Source: Pseudocolwellia agarivorans (GTDB lineage: Bacteria > Pseudomonadota > Gammaproteobacteria > Enterobacterales > Alteromonadaceae). Taken from it: 64,000 bases of DNA. Positions 34,596-44,017 of this stretch are shown here, piece by piece. The stretch lies in assembly GCF_002000085.1 (NCBI RefSeq), contig NZ_MUZU01000012.1, forward strand, positions 59,233 to 123,232. The letters are read 5' to 3'. Below the pieces are notes generated by a model, which saw only the letters and a program-made list of their open reading frames with translations, did not search any database and was not told the origin of the DNA. Within the stretch, counting starts at the first letter, position 1; each line of letters opens with the position of its first letter. A program made the position numbers and the translations under genes.

Positions 34596-35708
34596 TTATT
34601 CTTCAGTTTTAATTCCTGACAATTTAAAGTAACCATTCCTTGCATCTCCGTCAGTTATAAGCTCCTGAAGTAATTCAGGTAAACTTAAACTACTCCATCG
34701 AACAACTTGTTCAATGGCATAAGACATTGGGGAATGAGGTTCGGTTTTTCTAAAAAATTCTGCAACTAAACCTAGCTGCTCAATCGCTTGAACTCTAGAA
34801 TTCATTTGTTGAGTAATATTAGATTCAAAATGACCTTTATTTTCTTCAGAACCAACGGCTTCATCTGTAGACTCTGTGTCATTATTCATTTCGCTAGTAT
34901 TAGATTTTTTTAAGATATCAGCAGCTATATGCTGGACTGAATTTGAACAAACTTTCAAACATTGGCTAATGTAGCTTGTTGGCTGAGGTTGCCCCAACAT
35001 TGCTTTATCCATAGATCTTGAAAGCATTGAAAAAGCTTCTATAGCATTATTAATATCGTTATTTAATTCAATAAAAAAACTATCTGCAGATTCTTTAATA
35101 GATAATTCAACATCTTCTAAAGCAATGGATCCTGATTCAATTTTCTTGGCTTGTTTTTCTTTATCTAATCTATCTACATCTATGGCTTGTTCATACTGCC
35201 ATGTTGAAAAAGGTCCTTCAGATTGACCATCAGTGATATAAATGGACTTAATCGGTTGAATTAATGAGCCTTCACTTTCAATACCATTTAGGCCAATAAG
35301 AGGGGCTAATCTTTCAGCTAAATCTTCTGGTTCAGGTGTTGGATAAAGCTCATCCCAATATTGCTCAATCAACTCATGAGCTAAAGTAAAACCAACAGTT
35401 AAACCTTTAAAACCATTTAGTCGGCATAATGCTTCAATTAACCAAGCAACTAACTCTAAATCTTTACAATCATTTTTTAAAATTTCAGGGACTTGTTCAA
35501 TGATAGGCCGCCAATCTGTTGCAATAGCTTGCACGTTGTCTTCATCAATAAGAGCTTTGCGTTCTTTAGCTCGGGCGGTATTTCGAATTTCTTTAAGGAG
35601 ATAATAATTAGAATTTGGAGTGACGTCTTCCCTTGGATCAACTCCTGTAGGGGCATCATTAGAAATAGGCTGTGTGAGATCAGTAATCTCGAAAATAGAC
35701 GAATTCAA
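34596..35708 (-). CDS. tssA: TssA (ImpA family) cap/baseplate protein
   Basis: 370 residues. The ImpA N-terminal domain is clear (P-I-S-N-D-A-P-T-G-V-D-P-R-E-D, then Y-Y-L-L-K-E-I-R, R-A-K-E-R-K, W-R-P-I-I-E). A central helical region holds L-A-E-R-L-A-P-L-I-G-L-N-G. The C-terminal helical part (V-Q-A-I-E-Q-L, Y-F-R-K-T-E-P-H-S-P-M-S-Y) is typical of short TssA proteins. TssA directs tube and sheath growth. The start is TTG with AAGGA ten bases upstream; no in-frame ATG is nearby. Confidence 0.92.
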   Translation of the reverse strand: MNSSIFEITDLTQPISNDAPTGVDPREDVTPNSNYYLLKEIRNTARAKERKALIDEDNVQAIATDWRPIIEQVPEILKNDCKDLELVAWLIEALCRLNGFKGLTVGFTLAHELIEQYWDELYPTPEPEDLAERLAPLIGLNGIESEGSLIQPIKSIYITDGQSEGPFSTWQYEQAIDVDRLDKEKQAKKIESGSIALEDVELSIKESADSFFIELNNDINNAIEAFSMLSRSMDKAMLGQPQPTSYISQCLKVCSNSVQHIAADILKKSNTSEMNNDTESTDEAVGSEENKGHFESNITQQMNSRVQAIEQLGLVAEFFRKTEPHSPMSYAIEQVVRWSSLSLPELLQELITDGDARNGYFKLSGIKTEE

Positions 35709-35812
35709 TCTTATTTCTTCCTTGAAATTCTTACTTTTTAACCAGTAATTATAATAATACTGAGTTATTCTGCCGCAATAATAAACGATACAATTATTGA
35801 TAGCAATATCTT

Positions 35813-36589
35813 TTATACGAATAGCGGGATAGTCGCATCCGAATCAGAATCCTCAGACATATTGTCGGTATCGCTTTTATTTTTAATTAAAATACAAGTA
35901 ACATTATCTCGGGCGTTTCTCACTAAAGAGGCGTGCATCAAAGCCATACCAGCATCAATTATATTTCCAGGTTGCAAAACCTTTTCAATTTCTTTATCAC
36001 TCACTTCTTTATTAAGTCCATCGCTACACAATAAAAATACATCACCTAACTCTAACTTATCTGACTTTATGTCTACATTGAGTTCACTATCAACGCCTAC
36101 AGCACGTGTAATTACGTTAGCTAAAGGATGACTTTCTGCATCTTTAGCTAATATAACACCTTCATCAACCATATCATTTACTTGACTATGATCTTTAGTT
36201 ACTTGTTGTAATACACCTTCTCTAAGTAGATATCCTCGGCTATCCCCTACCCATAATAGATGGTAATAATCATCCTTAATCAACAAGATAACAACTGTGC
36301 TGCCAGCTACTTTTCCTGAGAATTGTGTCTTGCTCATTTGCTGTAACATAGCATTACTTTCTTTAAGAGACTGAACAATTACAGTGGTGGTTATTTCATC
36401 AAGTGACAAGTACTCTATAGATTTCAATATAGTGTCTATAACCAATTGACTAGCTACATCACCAGCAGCATGCCCTCCCATGCCGTCAGCTACGACCCAT
36501 ACACCTTGTGTTGGTCGTTCTAAAAAAGCATCTTCATTTATCTTTCTAACCGTACCTCGGTGCGTTTGCGCATGACTAGATTGAAACAT
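35813..36589 (-). CDS. pppA: PP2C-type phosphoprotein phosphatase (PppA-like)
   Basis: 258 residues with PP2C motifs in order: V-A-D-G-M-G-G-H-A-A-G-D (metal-binding Asp and Gly), V-V-I-L-L-I, W-V-G-D-S-R-G-Y-L-L, L-C-S-D-G-L-N, and D-N-V-T-C-I-L-I. It is soluble, with an acidic tail. In the threonine-phosphorylation pathway PppA removes the phosphate that PpkA puts on the FHA protein and so switches the T6SS off. It lies 2 bases after tagF. Confidence 0.92.
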   Translation of the reverse strand: MFQSSHAQTHRGTVRKINEDAFLERPTQGVWVVADGMGGHAAGDVASQLVIDTILKSIEYLSLDEITTTVIVQSLKESNAMLQQMSKTQFSGKVAGSTVVILLIKDDYYHLLWVGDSRGYLLREGVLQQVTKDHSQVNDMVDEGVILAKDAESHPLANVITRAVGVDSELNVDIKSDKLELGDVFLLCSDGLNKEVSDKEIEKVLQPGNIIDAGMALMHASLVRNARDNVTCILIKNKSDTDNMSEDSDSDATIPLFV

Positions 36590-36591
36590 TA

Positions 36592-37308
36592 CTATCCTTT
36601 AATAATTTCGCTGGTATTCCAACTGTATGTTTGCCATTCACCGTTTAGCATGGCTACAAATTGGCTAACTTGTGGTAATCCATCTGTTACAATAAAACAA
36701 GGTTCAACGAACTCTGATCCTAACGTCCACCAAATACTGTAAGCCCCATAGTTCTGGCTATATTGTAAATGCAGTAAATCTAAAACCTCAGGTGACATAC
36801 TTCCCTGAACAACCCAAGCTTTTTTAATTTTATCGTCACTTTCTTGAGTTGAAAAAGTCGTTTTCTTAATGGATATATTTGATATTTTAAGGCTCAATTT
36901 TTCAAACCAAGCGTTCAAATTGAAATCATCTTCAAGCACTTCTAAAACAATAGGCTCAGCATTTTCGGTCCAATCATTTTCATGCCAAGCTCCTACTGCA
37001 GTGTTATTATGTTCAATCGCCACAGTAAAAGGAAAGTGCCTGCCAACAATATCAACACTTGGAATTAATGTCCCCATTATCGATGATTCACAACACACTT
37101 CAGGAGACAATGAAAAATGCCATATAGGACTAGTTAAATAACAATTTAACCAGTCTTGTCCTAATTGCTCTTTACTCACGGCAATAACGGCCTGTAGCCA
37201 CTCATTCCAATGTTTTAAAAAATCACTATTGAAGTTACTTTGAACAAAATCCCCTTTAGATGGGATTTTGCCACAAAAACCTATTGTTTCTATAGGTTCT
37301 CTGGACAT
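36592..37308 (-). CDS. tagF: TagF (DUF2094) post-translational repressor
   Basis: 238 residues of the TagF/ImpM family: F-C-G-K-I-P-S-K-G-D-F-V-Q at the N-terminus, W-N-E-W-L-Q-A, Y-L-T-S-P-I-W-H-F, G-T-L-I-P-S-V-D-I-V-G-R-H-F-P-F-T. TagF represses assembly of the apparatus independently of phosphorylation by binding FHA. Its start lies 19 bases inside the tssM end, so the two are coupled. Confidence 0.92.
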   Translation of the reverse strand: MSREPIETIGFCGKIPSKGDFVQSNFNSDFLKHWNEWLQAVIAVSKEQLGQDWLNCYLTSPIWHFSLSPEVCCESSIMGTLIPSVDIVGRHFPFTVAIEHNNTAVGAWHENDWTENAEPIVLEVLEDDFNLNAWFEKLSLKISNISIKKTTFSTQESDDKIKKAWVVQGSMSPEVLDLLHLQYSQNYGAYSIWWTLGSEFVEPCFIVTDGLPQVSQFVAMLNGEWQTYSWNTSEIIKG

Positions 37309-40300
37309 GAAAAACGCTCCAAGTTAACCATTGCAAATGGATTATTTACACTATTAGCAACAAATTGAATTTCAGCGTTATAACCACTTAAAGCTATTTT
37401 CAAAAGGCCATCTTTTTTGGTTTCTGGACGGCTATTATTCAAATCATCAAAAAATTTAAATAAAGACCACTCGCCAACATATTTTTTATTGATAGATCTT
37501 CCGCCATTTGGCGGTGTGAAAGATATTCGAGTTTCGCTATTCACACTAGGGCCAGGCCAAATAAACTCTTCTTTTCTTGTAGGTCCATGTCGGTAGCTTA
37601 GCTTCTGACCGTCTATTTCGATCATAATTTGACTTACGTTTTTATCAAGAGAACTAGCCTCTAAACTAAAGCCTATTAATGGTTCTTTTTGACCAGACTG
37701 AAAAAAAGCTTCTCTGATCAACTCTGCTTCTTGGTAAACTGTAAGTATCTTTTTGCTAATACCTATATCTTTAGTAAACCTCCATGGTTTTTTACTTGTA
37801 TCGACATGTTCATCTAAGTATTTTTTCCAAAACTTATCTAAAGTTCCACCATATCCAAAGAAACGCGTAAAATCGTTGATTCTTACTTCTCGTGAAGAAC
37901 TTCTAATAAATGGATATCGTCGACTAATAGCTCGTTTATATTCAGCAAGTACACTTGATTGCCATATTCCATTTAAACGTTGATTTTGGTTTGTTTTAGC
38001 AAAAGTTTTAGTTTCAGCCGCGATACCATCTAACCAGTTAAAGATAGGAAATGGTGCATTAGCTATTTGTTCATTTAACGTATTACCTAAAGTTAAAAAT
38101 TGACTTTCTAGACTTTGATTCATATATTTTGTTGAATCTGTTGAAGAAATCACTTTAGATAAGTTACGCTCGATTGAACGTAATGTACCTTGAATATCAT
38201 CTAGTTCTTTTAAATCAATTGACAATAAATCAGCGAAAGCTAATTCAACATCCTTACCGGGTAAATCAATCTCTACTTCAATCTGATCATCAGGTAATAA
38301 ACGAGTAATTCTAGACTTCTTAGATTGAAAAAGAACATCTGACGCACTTTTAGCGATTTTTGCTGCAGCTTCACCATTTTTAGATAATGGAACTTTTGTT
38401 AACTGAACGTTCTTTTGAACCGCCGCAATAATACTTTTTATAGGTGCATCAGGGCTTGTTAACGCATAAGTAATCTCATGTGCTCCCTCTAATGTATTAA
38501 AAGACTTAACATTTAAATCACTTAATAAGTCTTCCCAATAAAAAATATAGTCTCGGATATATTTTGCTTCTAATTGAACGGTTATCTGAGCTTTTGTACT
38601 TTCATCAAGATCTCTTAAATCATCGCCATATACCCAGCTATCTTCAATCAAACGTTTAACGATTCTGTTTTTCTCAATATTGAAAATCCCATGAAAACCA
38701 TTAAAAGTATATAAGCTTGGAATACCACGATTAAATGTTCTATCACTTAAAAAGGTAAATGCTCGTAAACTTTCTAAACTTAGAATATCAACCAGTTTAA
38801 AATCAGGAATACTACTATCACTAAAATCACTTTTTAAACGCTGATATGCTCTTTCTACTAAAGGCAGCATAGTCAAATCTTGTCGAGCTTGAGCAACAAC
38901 TTCTTTATTATAATCGTTTCCTCTTATATTCATTTCCAGCATGGTCGATAAATGCTCATTTAATTGAGTACGAATATCGGCATTAATTTCCCCTGGAACA
39001 TGACGATCTAAATAAGCTGAAAACCATATTTTCACATTATCCTCTTGATAATAATCTGTTTGATAAAGCATCAAATAGGTTTTAAGAGTCTCATATAAAT
39101 AATTTAAATGCATTGCATTATCTTGCATATCACGGCTAAGGGATTTCATCAGATATGGTAATAAGTAAACTTCTAAAGCTCTTTTATATGCTTCAGTCGC
39201 TGGTTGTTTAAATTTATCCCCTTGATATAAACCAAGAGTATGAGCATCAGGAATTTCTTCATTAGCATAACCCACAGGTAAATTTCTAAGAGTAGATAGA
39301 CCTTTTGTTAAAGTAATAATTTCAGATTCTGGACTTAAGCCACCAGAAGTAACTTCTTGATAATTTTCAATTGAAGCTTTAGTACGATCAACTAGTTGAC
39401 TATTCCAGTCGTAACTTGACCACCATGCATAAGTAAAAAATACAGCTACTATGGATGACACGGCAATAGTTGCACGTCTTAATAAAACATTCTGTTTATC
39501 ATGCTGACGATTAATAGAAGCTAAGTTCTTCTCAGGAAAAATAACATCTTCAAGTAAACGTTTAATAAAATAGCTTCTTTGATGCTTAATCGCTGCCGAC
39601 TTCTTCTCAGCTTTGACACCAGTTGAAATTTGAGAAGATAGGTGATCAATAGGTATACCTTCTTGAGTCGCACTTGTTAAATATACCCCCCGGAGTAATG
39701 GTGCTTCTTCATAAGCATTAGGCGAAAATATTTCTTTTAAAAAGTCATCTGCAGCGCTTTGTAAAAGCCTTAGTTGTTTTGGAAATTCATAAATAGATGA
39801 ACGACGATCAAGATCACGCTCATTCTTTAATCTAATGTTAATACGTGAATTAAGATTAGTTAGTAAGGTATGGAACTCTTTATTAAAAGTACTCACAATA
39901 CTTTCTTCATCTTCTCCTACTTCTAAAGGAAAAGTTACCCCCCAAATTTGTTCACAATCTTCCTTGGTAAAATCATCAAAAAACTCGTTAAAACCGGCAA
40001 TTAAATCAGACTTGGAAAATAGGACATAAACAGGAAACGTCATATTTAATTGATTTTGAAGTTCTTGTAAACGCTGCTTTATTGCTCTTGCGTGTAAATT
40101 TCTTTCTGTTTTAGTTTGATTTAAAAGCTCAGCCATTCCCATAGTAATCACCACGCCATTTATAGGACGTAGCGGTCTAAACTTTTTCAATAAACCGAGG
40201 AAGCCTTGCCAAGCTCTTGAATCACGTTTGGAATGACTATCTTGCGTAGTGTATCTACCCGCGGTATCGATTAACACAGCCTTATTAGTAAACCACCAAT

Positions 40301-40823
40301 CACAATGTCTTGTTCCGCCTACACCTTCAATCATATCAATACCCATTTTTTCTTTTAATGGGTACTCTAAACCTGAGTGATGAATAGCAGTTGTTTTACC
40401 CGAACCTGGGGGACCAATCATAATGTACCAAGGTAAATCGTAGATATTCTTATTATCTGAAAATTTTGTATTTTTCAATATATCTAATGCTTGCACCATC
40501 TTTTTATGCAATACATCTATTTCACCTTTAACAGCTTCATCAGAAGTGTTTTCTTGTACGTTATCCTCACCATGGATCAAGTTATTAACCATAGCTTCAT
40601 TCTGTTTTTTATCTTTTGCTTTATGAGTATATTTAATGCCTCCCCACACAATAATAATAAGTAATAAAAAGATAATTCTTGCGGATATACTTATTAATGG
40701 TTCATAACCAGCAATTGCTAAGAGAGGTCCTCCAAACCAAATAAGTAAAGCTAAACAAATGAAACCCAAAATGGTAATTACCAGTTGGGATTTAAATATT
40801 TTTATAAATTTTTTAAACGACAT
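37290..40823 (-). CDS. tssM: TssM (IcmF) inner-membrane complex protein
   Basis: 1177 residues. Two membrane segments lie near the N-terminus (about 12-32 and 40-62) and a third near 455-475. Between them is the NTPase-like domain with Walker A G-P-P-G-S-G-K-T-T at about residues 137-145 and W-W-F-T-N-K-A-V-L-I-D-T-A-G-R-Y. The long periplasmic part ends in the IcmF C-terminal beta-domain, which binds TssJ. The Walker A is intact. AAAGGA precedes the ATG. It forms the trans-envelope complex with TssL and TssJ. Confidence 0.95.
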   Translation of the reverse strand: MSFKKFIKIFKSQLVITILGFICLALLIWFGGPLLAIAGYEPLISISARIIFLLLIIIVWGGIKYTHKAKDKKQNEAMVNNLIHGEDNVQENTSDEAVKGEIDVLHKKMVQALDILKNTKFSDNKNIYDLPWYIMIGPPGSGKTTAIHHSGLEYPLKEKMGIDMIEGVGGTRHCDWWFTNKAVLIDTAGRYTTQDSHSKRDSRAWQGFLGLLKKFRPLRPINGVVITMGMAELLNQTKTERNLHARAIKQRLQELQNQLNMTFPVYVLFSKSDLIAGFNEFFDDFTKEDCEQIWGVTFPLEVGEDEESIVSTFNKEFHTLLTNLNSRINIRLKNERDLDRRSSIYEFPKQLRLLQSAADDFLKEIFSPNAYEEAPLLRGVYLTSATQEGIPIDHLSSQISTGVKAEKKSAAIKHQRSYFIKRLLEDVIFPEKNLASINRQHDKQNVLLRRATIAVSSIVAVFFTYAWWSSYDWNSQLVDRTKASIENYQEVTSGGLSPESEIITLTKGLSTLRNLPVGYANEEIPDAHTLGLYQGDKFKQPATEAYKRALEVYLLPYLMKSLSRDMQDNAMHLNYLYETLKTYLMLYQTDYYQEDNVKIWFSAYLDRHVPGEINADIRTQLNEHLSTMLEMNIRGNDYNKEVVAQARQDLTMLPLVERAYQRLKSDFSDSSIPDFKLVDILSLESLRAFTFLSDRTFNRGIPSLYTFNGFHGIFNIEKNRIVKRLIEDSWVYGDDLRDLDESTKAQITVQLEAKYIRDYIFYWEDLLSDLNVKSFNTLEGAHEITYALTSPDAPIKSIIAAVQKNVQLTKVPLSKNGEAAAKIAKSASDVLFQSKKSRITRLLPDDQIEVEIDLPGKDVELAFADLLSIDLKELDDIQGTLRSIERNLSKVISSTDSTKYMNQSLESQFLTLGNTLNEQIANAPFPIFNWLDGIAAETKTFAKTNQNQRLNGIWQSSVLAEYKRAISRRYPFIRSSSREVRINDFTRFFGYGGTLDKFWKKYLDEHVDTSKKPWRFTKDIGISKKILTVYQEAELIREAFFQSGQKEPLIGFSLEASSLDKNVSQIMIEIDGQKLSYRHGPTRKEEFIWPGPSVNSETRISFTPPNGGRSINKKYVGEWSLFKFFDDLNNSRPETKKDGLLKIALSGYNAEIQFVANSVNNPFAMVNLERFSCPENL

Positions 40824-40845
40824 TTACAATTCCTTTGTATTGAAG

Positions 40846-42144
40846 CTAGAACAACAAGTCTATTTCAATTCTTCTATTTAACGCACGATTCTCTTCACTT
40901 GTGTTTGAAGTTCGAGGCTCTGTTTCACCTTTTCCCTCAGGCCATAAGCGCCCACTTAAAGAAGCATTATTAGCTAGGAAATTACCTATTGAAGTAGCTC
41001 TAGCTAGCGATAAATGCCAATTTGATGGGTATTTAGTCGTAAAGATAGGCTCGTCGTCAGTATGCCCTGTGATCAAAATTTTACCTTTAGTTCCTTCAAG
41101 TGTGCGTGCTATTTTTGCTAAAACAGTTTCAAAATCGACTCGAGGTTGAGTGCTACCACTAGCGAAAAGCACTCCTGCACCAATTCTAATACGAACACGA
41201 TCAGTAAGTTGTTCAACTTCTAATAAATTACGACTAATTTCAGTTTGAAGTAATTGTTGTAACATTAGTGCTTCATCACGGTTAATACTACCTGCAGCAT
41301 TATCGTCAGTCTTCTCCCAAGGTACCAAAGTCACTAAATTTTTATAAACGCTAGAAGAGTAATTATTAATACTGTAACTAAAGCCCATATAAATAAATAG
41401 CATAACAACGCCTAAAAGCGCACCTATCACCCATAATGGAAAAGGCTGTTCAAAACCTTCATCTTGGGCAACTTTATCGCGCCACCCAGGTGAAAGATCT
41501 CGGTTTAATTCGCCTTTAAATGCTTGAACAGCGTGATAAGCTTTATCTCTTAAGTCTTCCAGTTTTTGGGCACCTTGAGGCTCAAGCTTCATTTTTCCGA
41601 CAAAGCCAAGCGTTATGCATAAATACATCAGCTCTAATAAACGGTATTTTTCAGACGAGTACTGGAGTGTATTTTCCAGTAAAGTAAAGAAGTGTTCACC
41701 ACCAAAAGTTTCGTTATGAAAAGTAGACAATAAGCTATTAGCCGCCCACTCACTTTGTTGTCCCCAAGGCGTAGTTAAAACAACTTCATCAACAAAGCTA
41801 CATAAACAATAACGTGCTGATTGAATATCATCAGGATGAACGTCAGCCGTTCTAAGCAATTGCTCATAATGTTTAATAAGCTCAATACACTGAACTTTAA
41901 GCGCATCAACATCATCGTTGTGTTTTGAATCTCTTAATTTAATACAAATAGATAATAATGTGCCAGCACTATCAACGATTGGATTACCTGACATAGCAAG
42001 TAATGTATTTTGATTACGATAATCAGGTTTTGCTTCTTGAACGACAGTACGTGCACTATTAGCAACGTTTCGTTTACTTTCTGTATTTTTTTGTGAAGCC
42101 GCGCCTCTTCCTGGTCGTGGCTTGACGATCGTTTGATCACTCAT
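40846..42144 (-). CDS. tssL: TssL (DotU) fused to an OmpA peptidoglycan-binding domain
   Basis: 432 residues. The DotU cytoplasmic domain spans about 45-215 (A-R-Y-C-L-C-S-F-V-D-E-V-V-L-T-T-P-W-G, F-F-T-L-L-E), followed by one membrane segment (W-V-I-G-A-L-L-G-V-V-M-L-F-I-Y) near 230-250. The C-terminal OmpA/MotB domain has I-L-I-T-G-H-T-D-D-E-P, L-S-L-A-R-A-T-S-I, and N-R-A-L-N-R-R-I-E. The fusion lets TssL anchor the complex to peptidoglycan, a task done by a separate TagL in other systems. AGGGA precedes the ATG. Confidence 0.95.
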   Translation of the reverse strand: MSDQTIVKPRPGRGAASQKNTESKRNVANSARTVVQEAKPDYRNQNTLLAMSGNPIVDSAGTLLSICIKLRDSKHNDDVDALKVQCIELIKHYEQLLRTADVHPDDIQSARYCLCSFVDEVVLTTPWGQQSEWAANSLLSTFHNETFGGEHFFTLLENTLQYSSEKYRLLELMYLCITLGFVGKMKLEPQGAQKLEDLRDKAYHAVQAFKGELNRDLSPGWRDKVAQDEGFEQPFPLWVIGALLGVVMLFIYMGFSYSINNYSSSVYKNLVTLVPWEKTDDNAAGSINRDEALMLQQLLQTEISRNLLEVEQLTDRVRIRIGAGVLFASGSTQPRVDFETVLAKIARTLEGTKGKILITGHTDDEPIFTTKYPSNWHLSLARATSIGNFLANNASLSGRLWPEGKGETEPRTSNTSEENRALNRRIEIDLLF

Positions 42145-42169
42145 TATATCATCCCTAATGTTTTTATTA

Positions 42170-43498
42170 TTAGCCGTTCACAGCCCATAGCTCTATTTTA
42201 AGATCTGGATAATTACCTGATAAGTGCATAGCTATTCCGCCACTATCTTTTAATTTAAACCAATTTTTGCTTGTTTTATCTAACTGGAAATAATGATAAC
42301 CAGAGTGGTAAGGCACTTGTCTAGGAGCTGTAGCTAACTCAATAATACCAATACCTGGTAATTGGCTATTAACCAATTCTCTTATCGTTTCAACTGATCC
42401 TATTTTGATTTGAGCTGGTAAGCGTTTTCTAATTTCGTTCGAAGGTAAGGCAGCACTAACCGCAATAATAAAATCAGCGCTATCTAACAAACTTTTATCA
42501 TGTAAAGGCGTAAAGTGAATACCGTATTTACTTTTCTCTAATGGTAACTCCAATGCCGTTTGTTCTAATACACTACTTAAACTTTGATTCATATTAAGCA
42601 TGACTTTGCTAAAGGTGTGAGTCAAATTATCATGTTGATATTTAGGGAATTTAGGTGGACGTTTACTCGGCGAACTAAAAGTTGCGAGTTCACCAGCTAA
42701 ACTAATTAAATTAGCATATAATTTTTCTGGATGAACACCTAAAAGGCTACCTAGATGTTCAAAAATAGGTTGATATCTATTTAACAACTGTAACATTAAA
42801 AAATCAGAAATTGAGCTCGAAACACCTTGCGACTGAGTTAATCGAGCAGCAATAGCTTCAGCTCTTTGTTGGATCATACCTTGAGTTTCTTTCACAAGAT
42901 TTGTTAATCCTTTAATTTTTTCGATAGTAACACAAGATGGAATAAACTTATTATCAAGTCTAATAACTCCTTCATCTGACACATCAATAATTCTTGCTAT
43001 AGCAATAGAAACATAGCCAGATCTGTCTTCATTTTCTAACTTTAACTTACAGTGAAGCTTTCCTATCTGTAAGACTTCCATAGCATCAGAGCCAACACTC
43101 GTATCTATAATGTTATGGTCGTTGTAAAAGTAACGCGTTATTTGATTATCAGAAACATCAGATATATTTAAACCTGTACTTTTATTTATAGGTAAAACTA
43201 TATATACCAATTGATTAATTGTCGTTGCCGGTATAGTAATAGCGTCAGGTAATGGATTTTGCTCAGGTAATATGGCTAATGTGTTATCTTGAAAAATACA
43301 CTCTATGTTATCTAGGCCAAATTGCCCTAAAGAAAGTAAACGGTGATCAACTTCAAAACTATAAACTCCCCAAGCTAATGGATTAATACGGTCTCTAATT
43401 CTAGAATGTTGAAATTGTAAATATCTTTCTTGTTGCTGCATGTGTTGAGGACGTAAAAACATTCCTTCAGTCCAGGCAACGGGGCTAAAATCACTCAT
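42170..43498 (-). CDS. tssK: TssK baseplate-to-membrane connector
   Basis: 442 residues of the VasE/ImpJ family: V-A-W-T-E-G-M-F-L-R-P-Q-H-M-Q-Q-Q-E-R-Y at the N-terminus, W-G-V-Y-S-F-E-V, F-I-P-S-C, then the Leu-rich middle and the C-terminal neck with Y-H-S-G-Y-H-Y-F-Q-L-D. TssK trimers link the baseplate to the TssL/TssM complex. It has a good ribosome site (AGGGAAGG). Confidence 0.95.
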   Translation of the reverse strand: MSDFSPVAWTEGMFLRPQHMQQQERYLQFQHSRIRDRINPLAWGVYSFEVDHRLLSLGQFGLDNIECIFQDNTLAILPEQNPLPDAITIPATTINQLVYIVLPINKSTGLNISDVSDNQITRYFYNDHNIIDTSVGSDAMEVLQIGKLHCKLKLENEDRSGYVSIAIARIIDVSDEGVIRLDNKFIPSCVTIEKIKGLTNLVKETQGMIQQRAEAIAARLTQSQGVSSSISDFLMLQLLNRYQPIFEHLGSLLGVHPEKLYANLISLAGELATFSSPSKRPPKFPKYQHDNLTHTFSKVMLNMNQSLSSVLEQTALELPLEKSKYGIHFTPLHDKSLLDSADFIIAVSAALPSNEIRKRLPAQIKIGSVETIRELVNSQLPGIGIIELATAPRQVPYHSGYHYFQLDKTSKNWFKLKDSGGIAMHLSGNYPDLKIELWAVNG

Positions 43499-43529
43499 AA
43501 CCTTCCCTAATTATTGCTAATTTTATTAA

Positions 43530-44000
43530 TTACTTATTGCTTGGGTAAATTGCTAATTTTTCTATATTTAACGTTATATTTTTATACCCAGTAGGATCAG
43601 CTTCAACAACTGCCCGCCATCTTGAACCATCAATATTACGATACGCAACAACAAAACCAATATATCGAGTGTTCTTATTAAGTACCATTTTATGTTCTTT
43701 TAATTGTTCAGGCTGTAACTCTAATTCATCTTTTTTTAATAAGTCAGGGCCTAAGATCTTTTCAGGTGACTCATACAAAGTAAAAAAATCTTGAGTATCA
43801 AAAATAGTGCGTGAAGATAATTCAAAGACCTTAACCACAACGGGAGAAGCTCTACCACTTTTATCAGGATTAATATCTTCTGATACGTTAAACGTTAAAT
43901 CTGTTGAAGGTGGTACTATTGCATTAATTGTTGCACAACTTGTTAAAATAACCGCACTAACAATAAAACCAATAACGCATAATATTTTTTTTAAAATCAT
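43530..44000 (-). CDS. tssJ: TssJ outer-membrane lipoprotein
   Basis: 156 residues with a lipoprotein signal: hydrophobic segment then the lipobox L-T-S-C at residues 19-22. The mature part shows the family pattern N-P-D-K-S-G-R-A-S-P-V-V-V-K-V-F-E-L-S-S, L-Y-E-S-P-E-K-I-L-G, and N-K-N-T-R-Y-I-G-F-V-V-A-Y. TssJ binds the end of TssM and fixes the membrane complex to the outer membrane. Confidence 0.93.
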   Translation of the reverse strand: MILKKILCVIGFIVSAVILTSCATINAIVPPSTDLTFNVSEDINPDKSGRASPVVVKVFELSSRTIFDTQDFFTLYESPEKILGPDLLKKDELELQPEQLKEHKMVLNKNTRYIGFVVAYRNIDGSRWRAVVEADPTGYKNITLNIEKLAIYPSNK

Positions 44001-44017
44001 TTTTTTACCTAACTAAT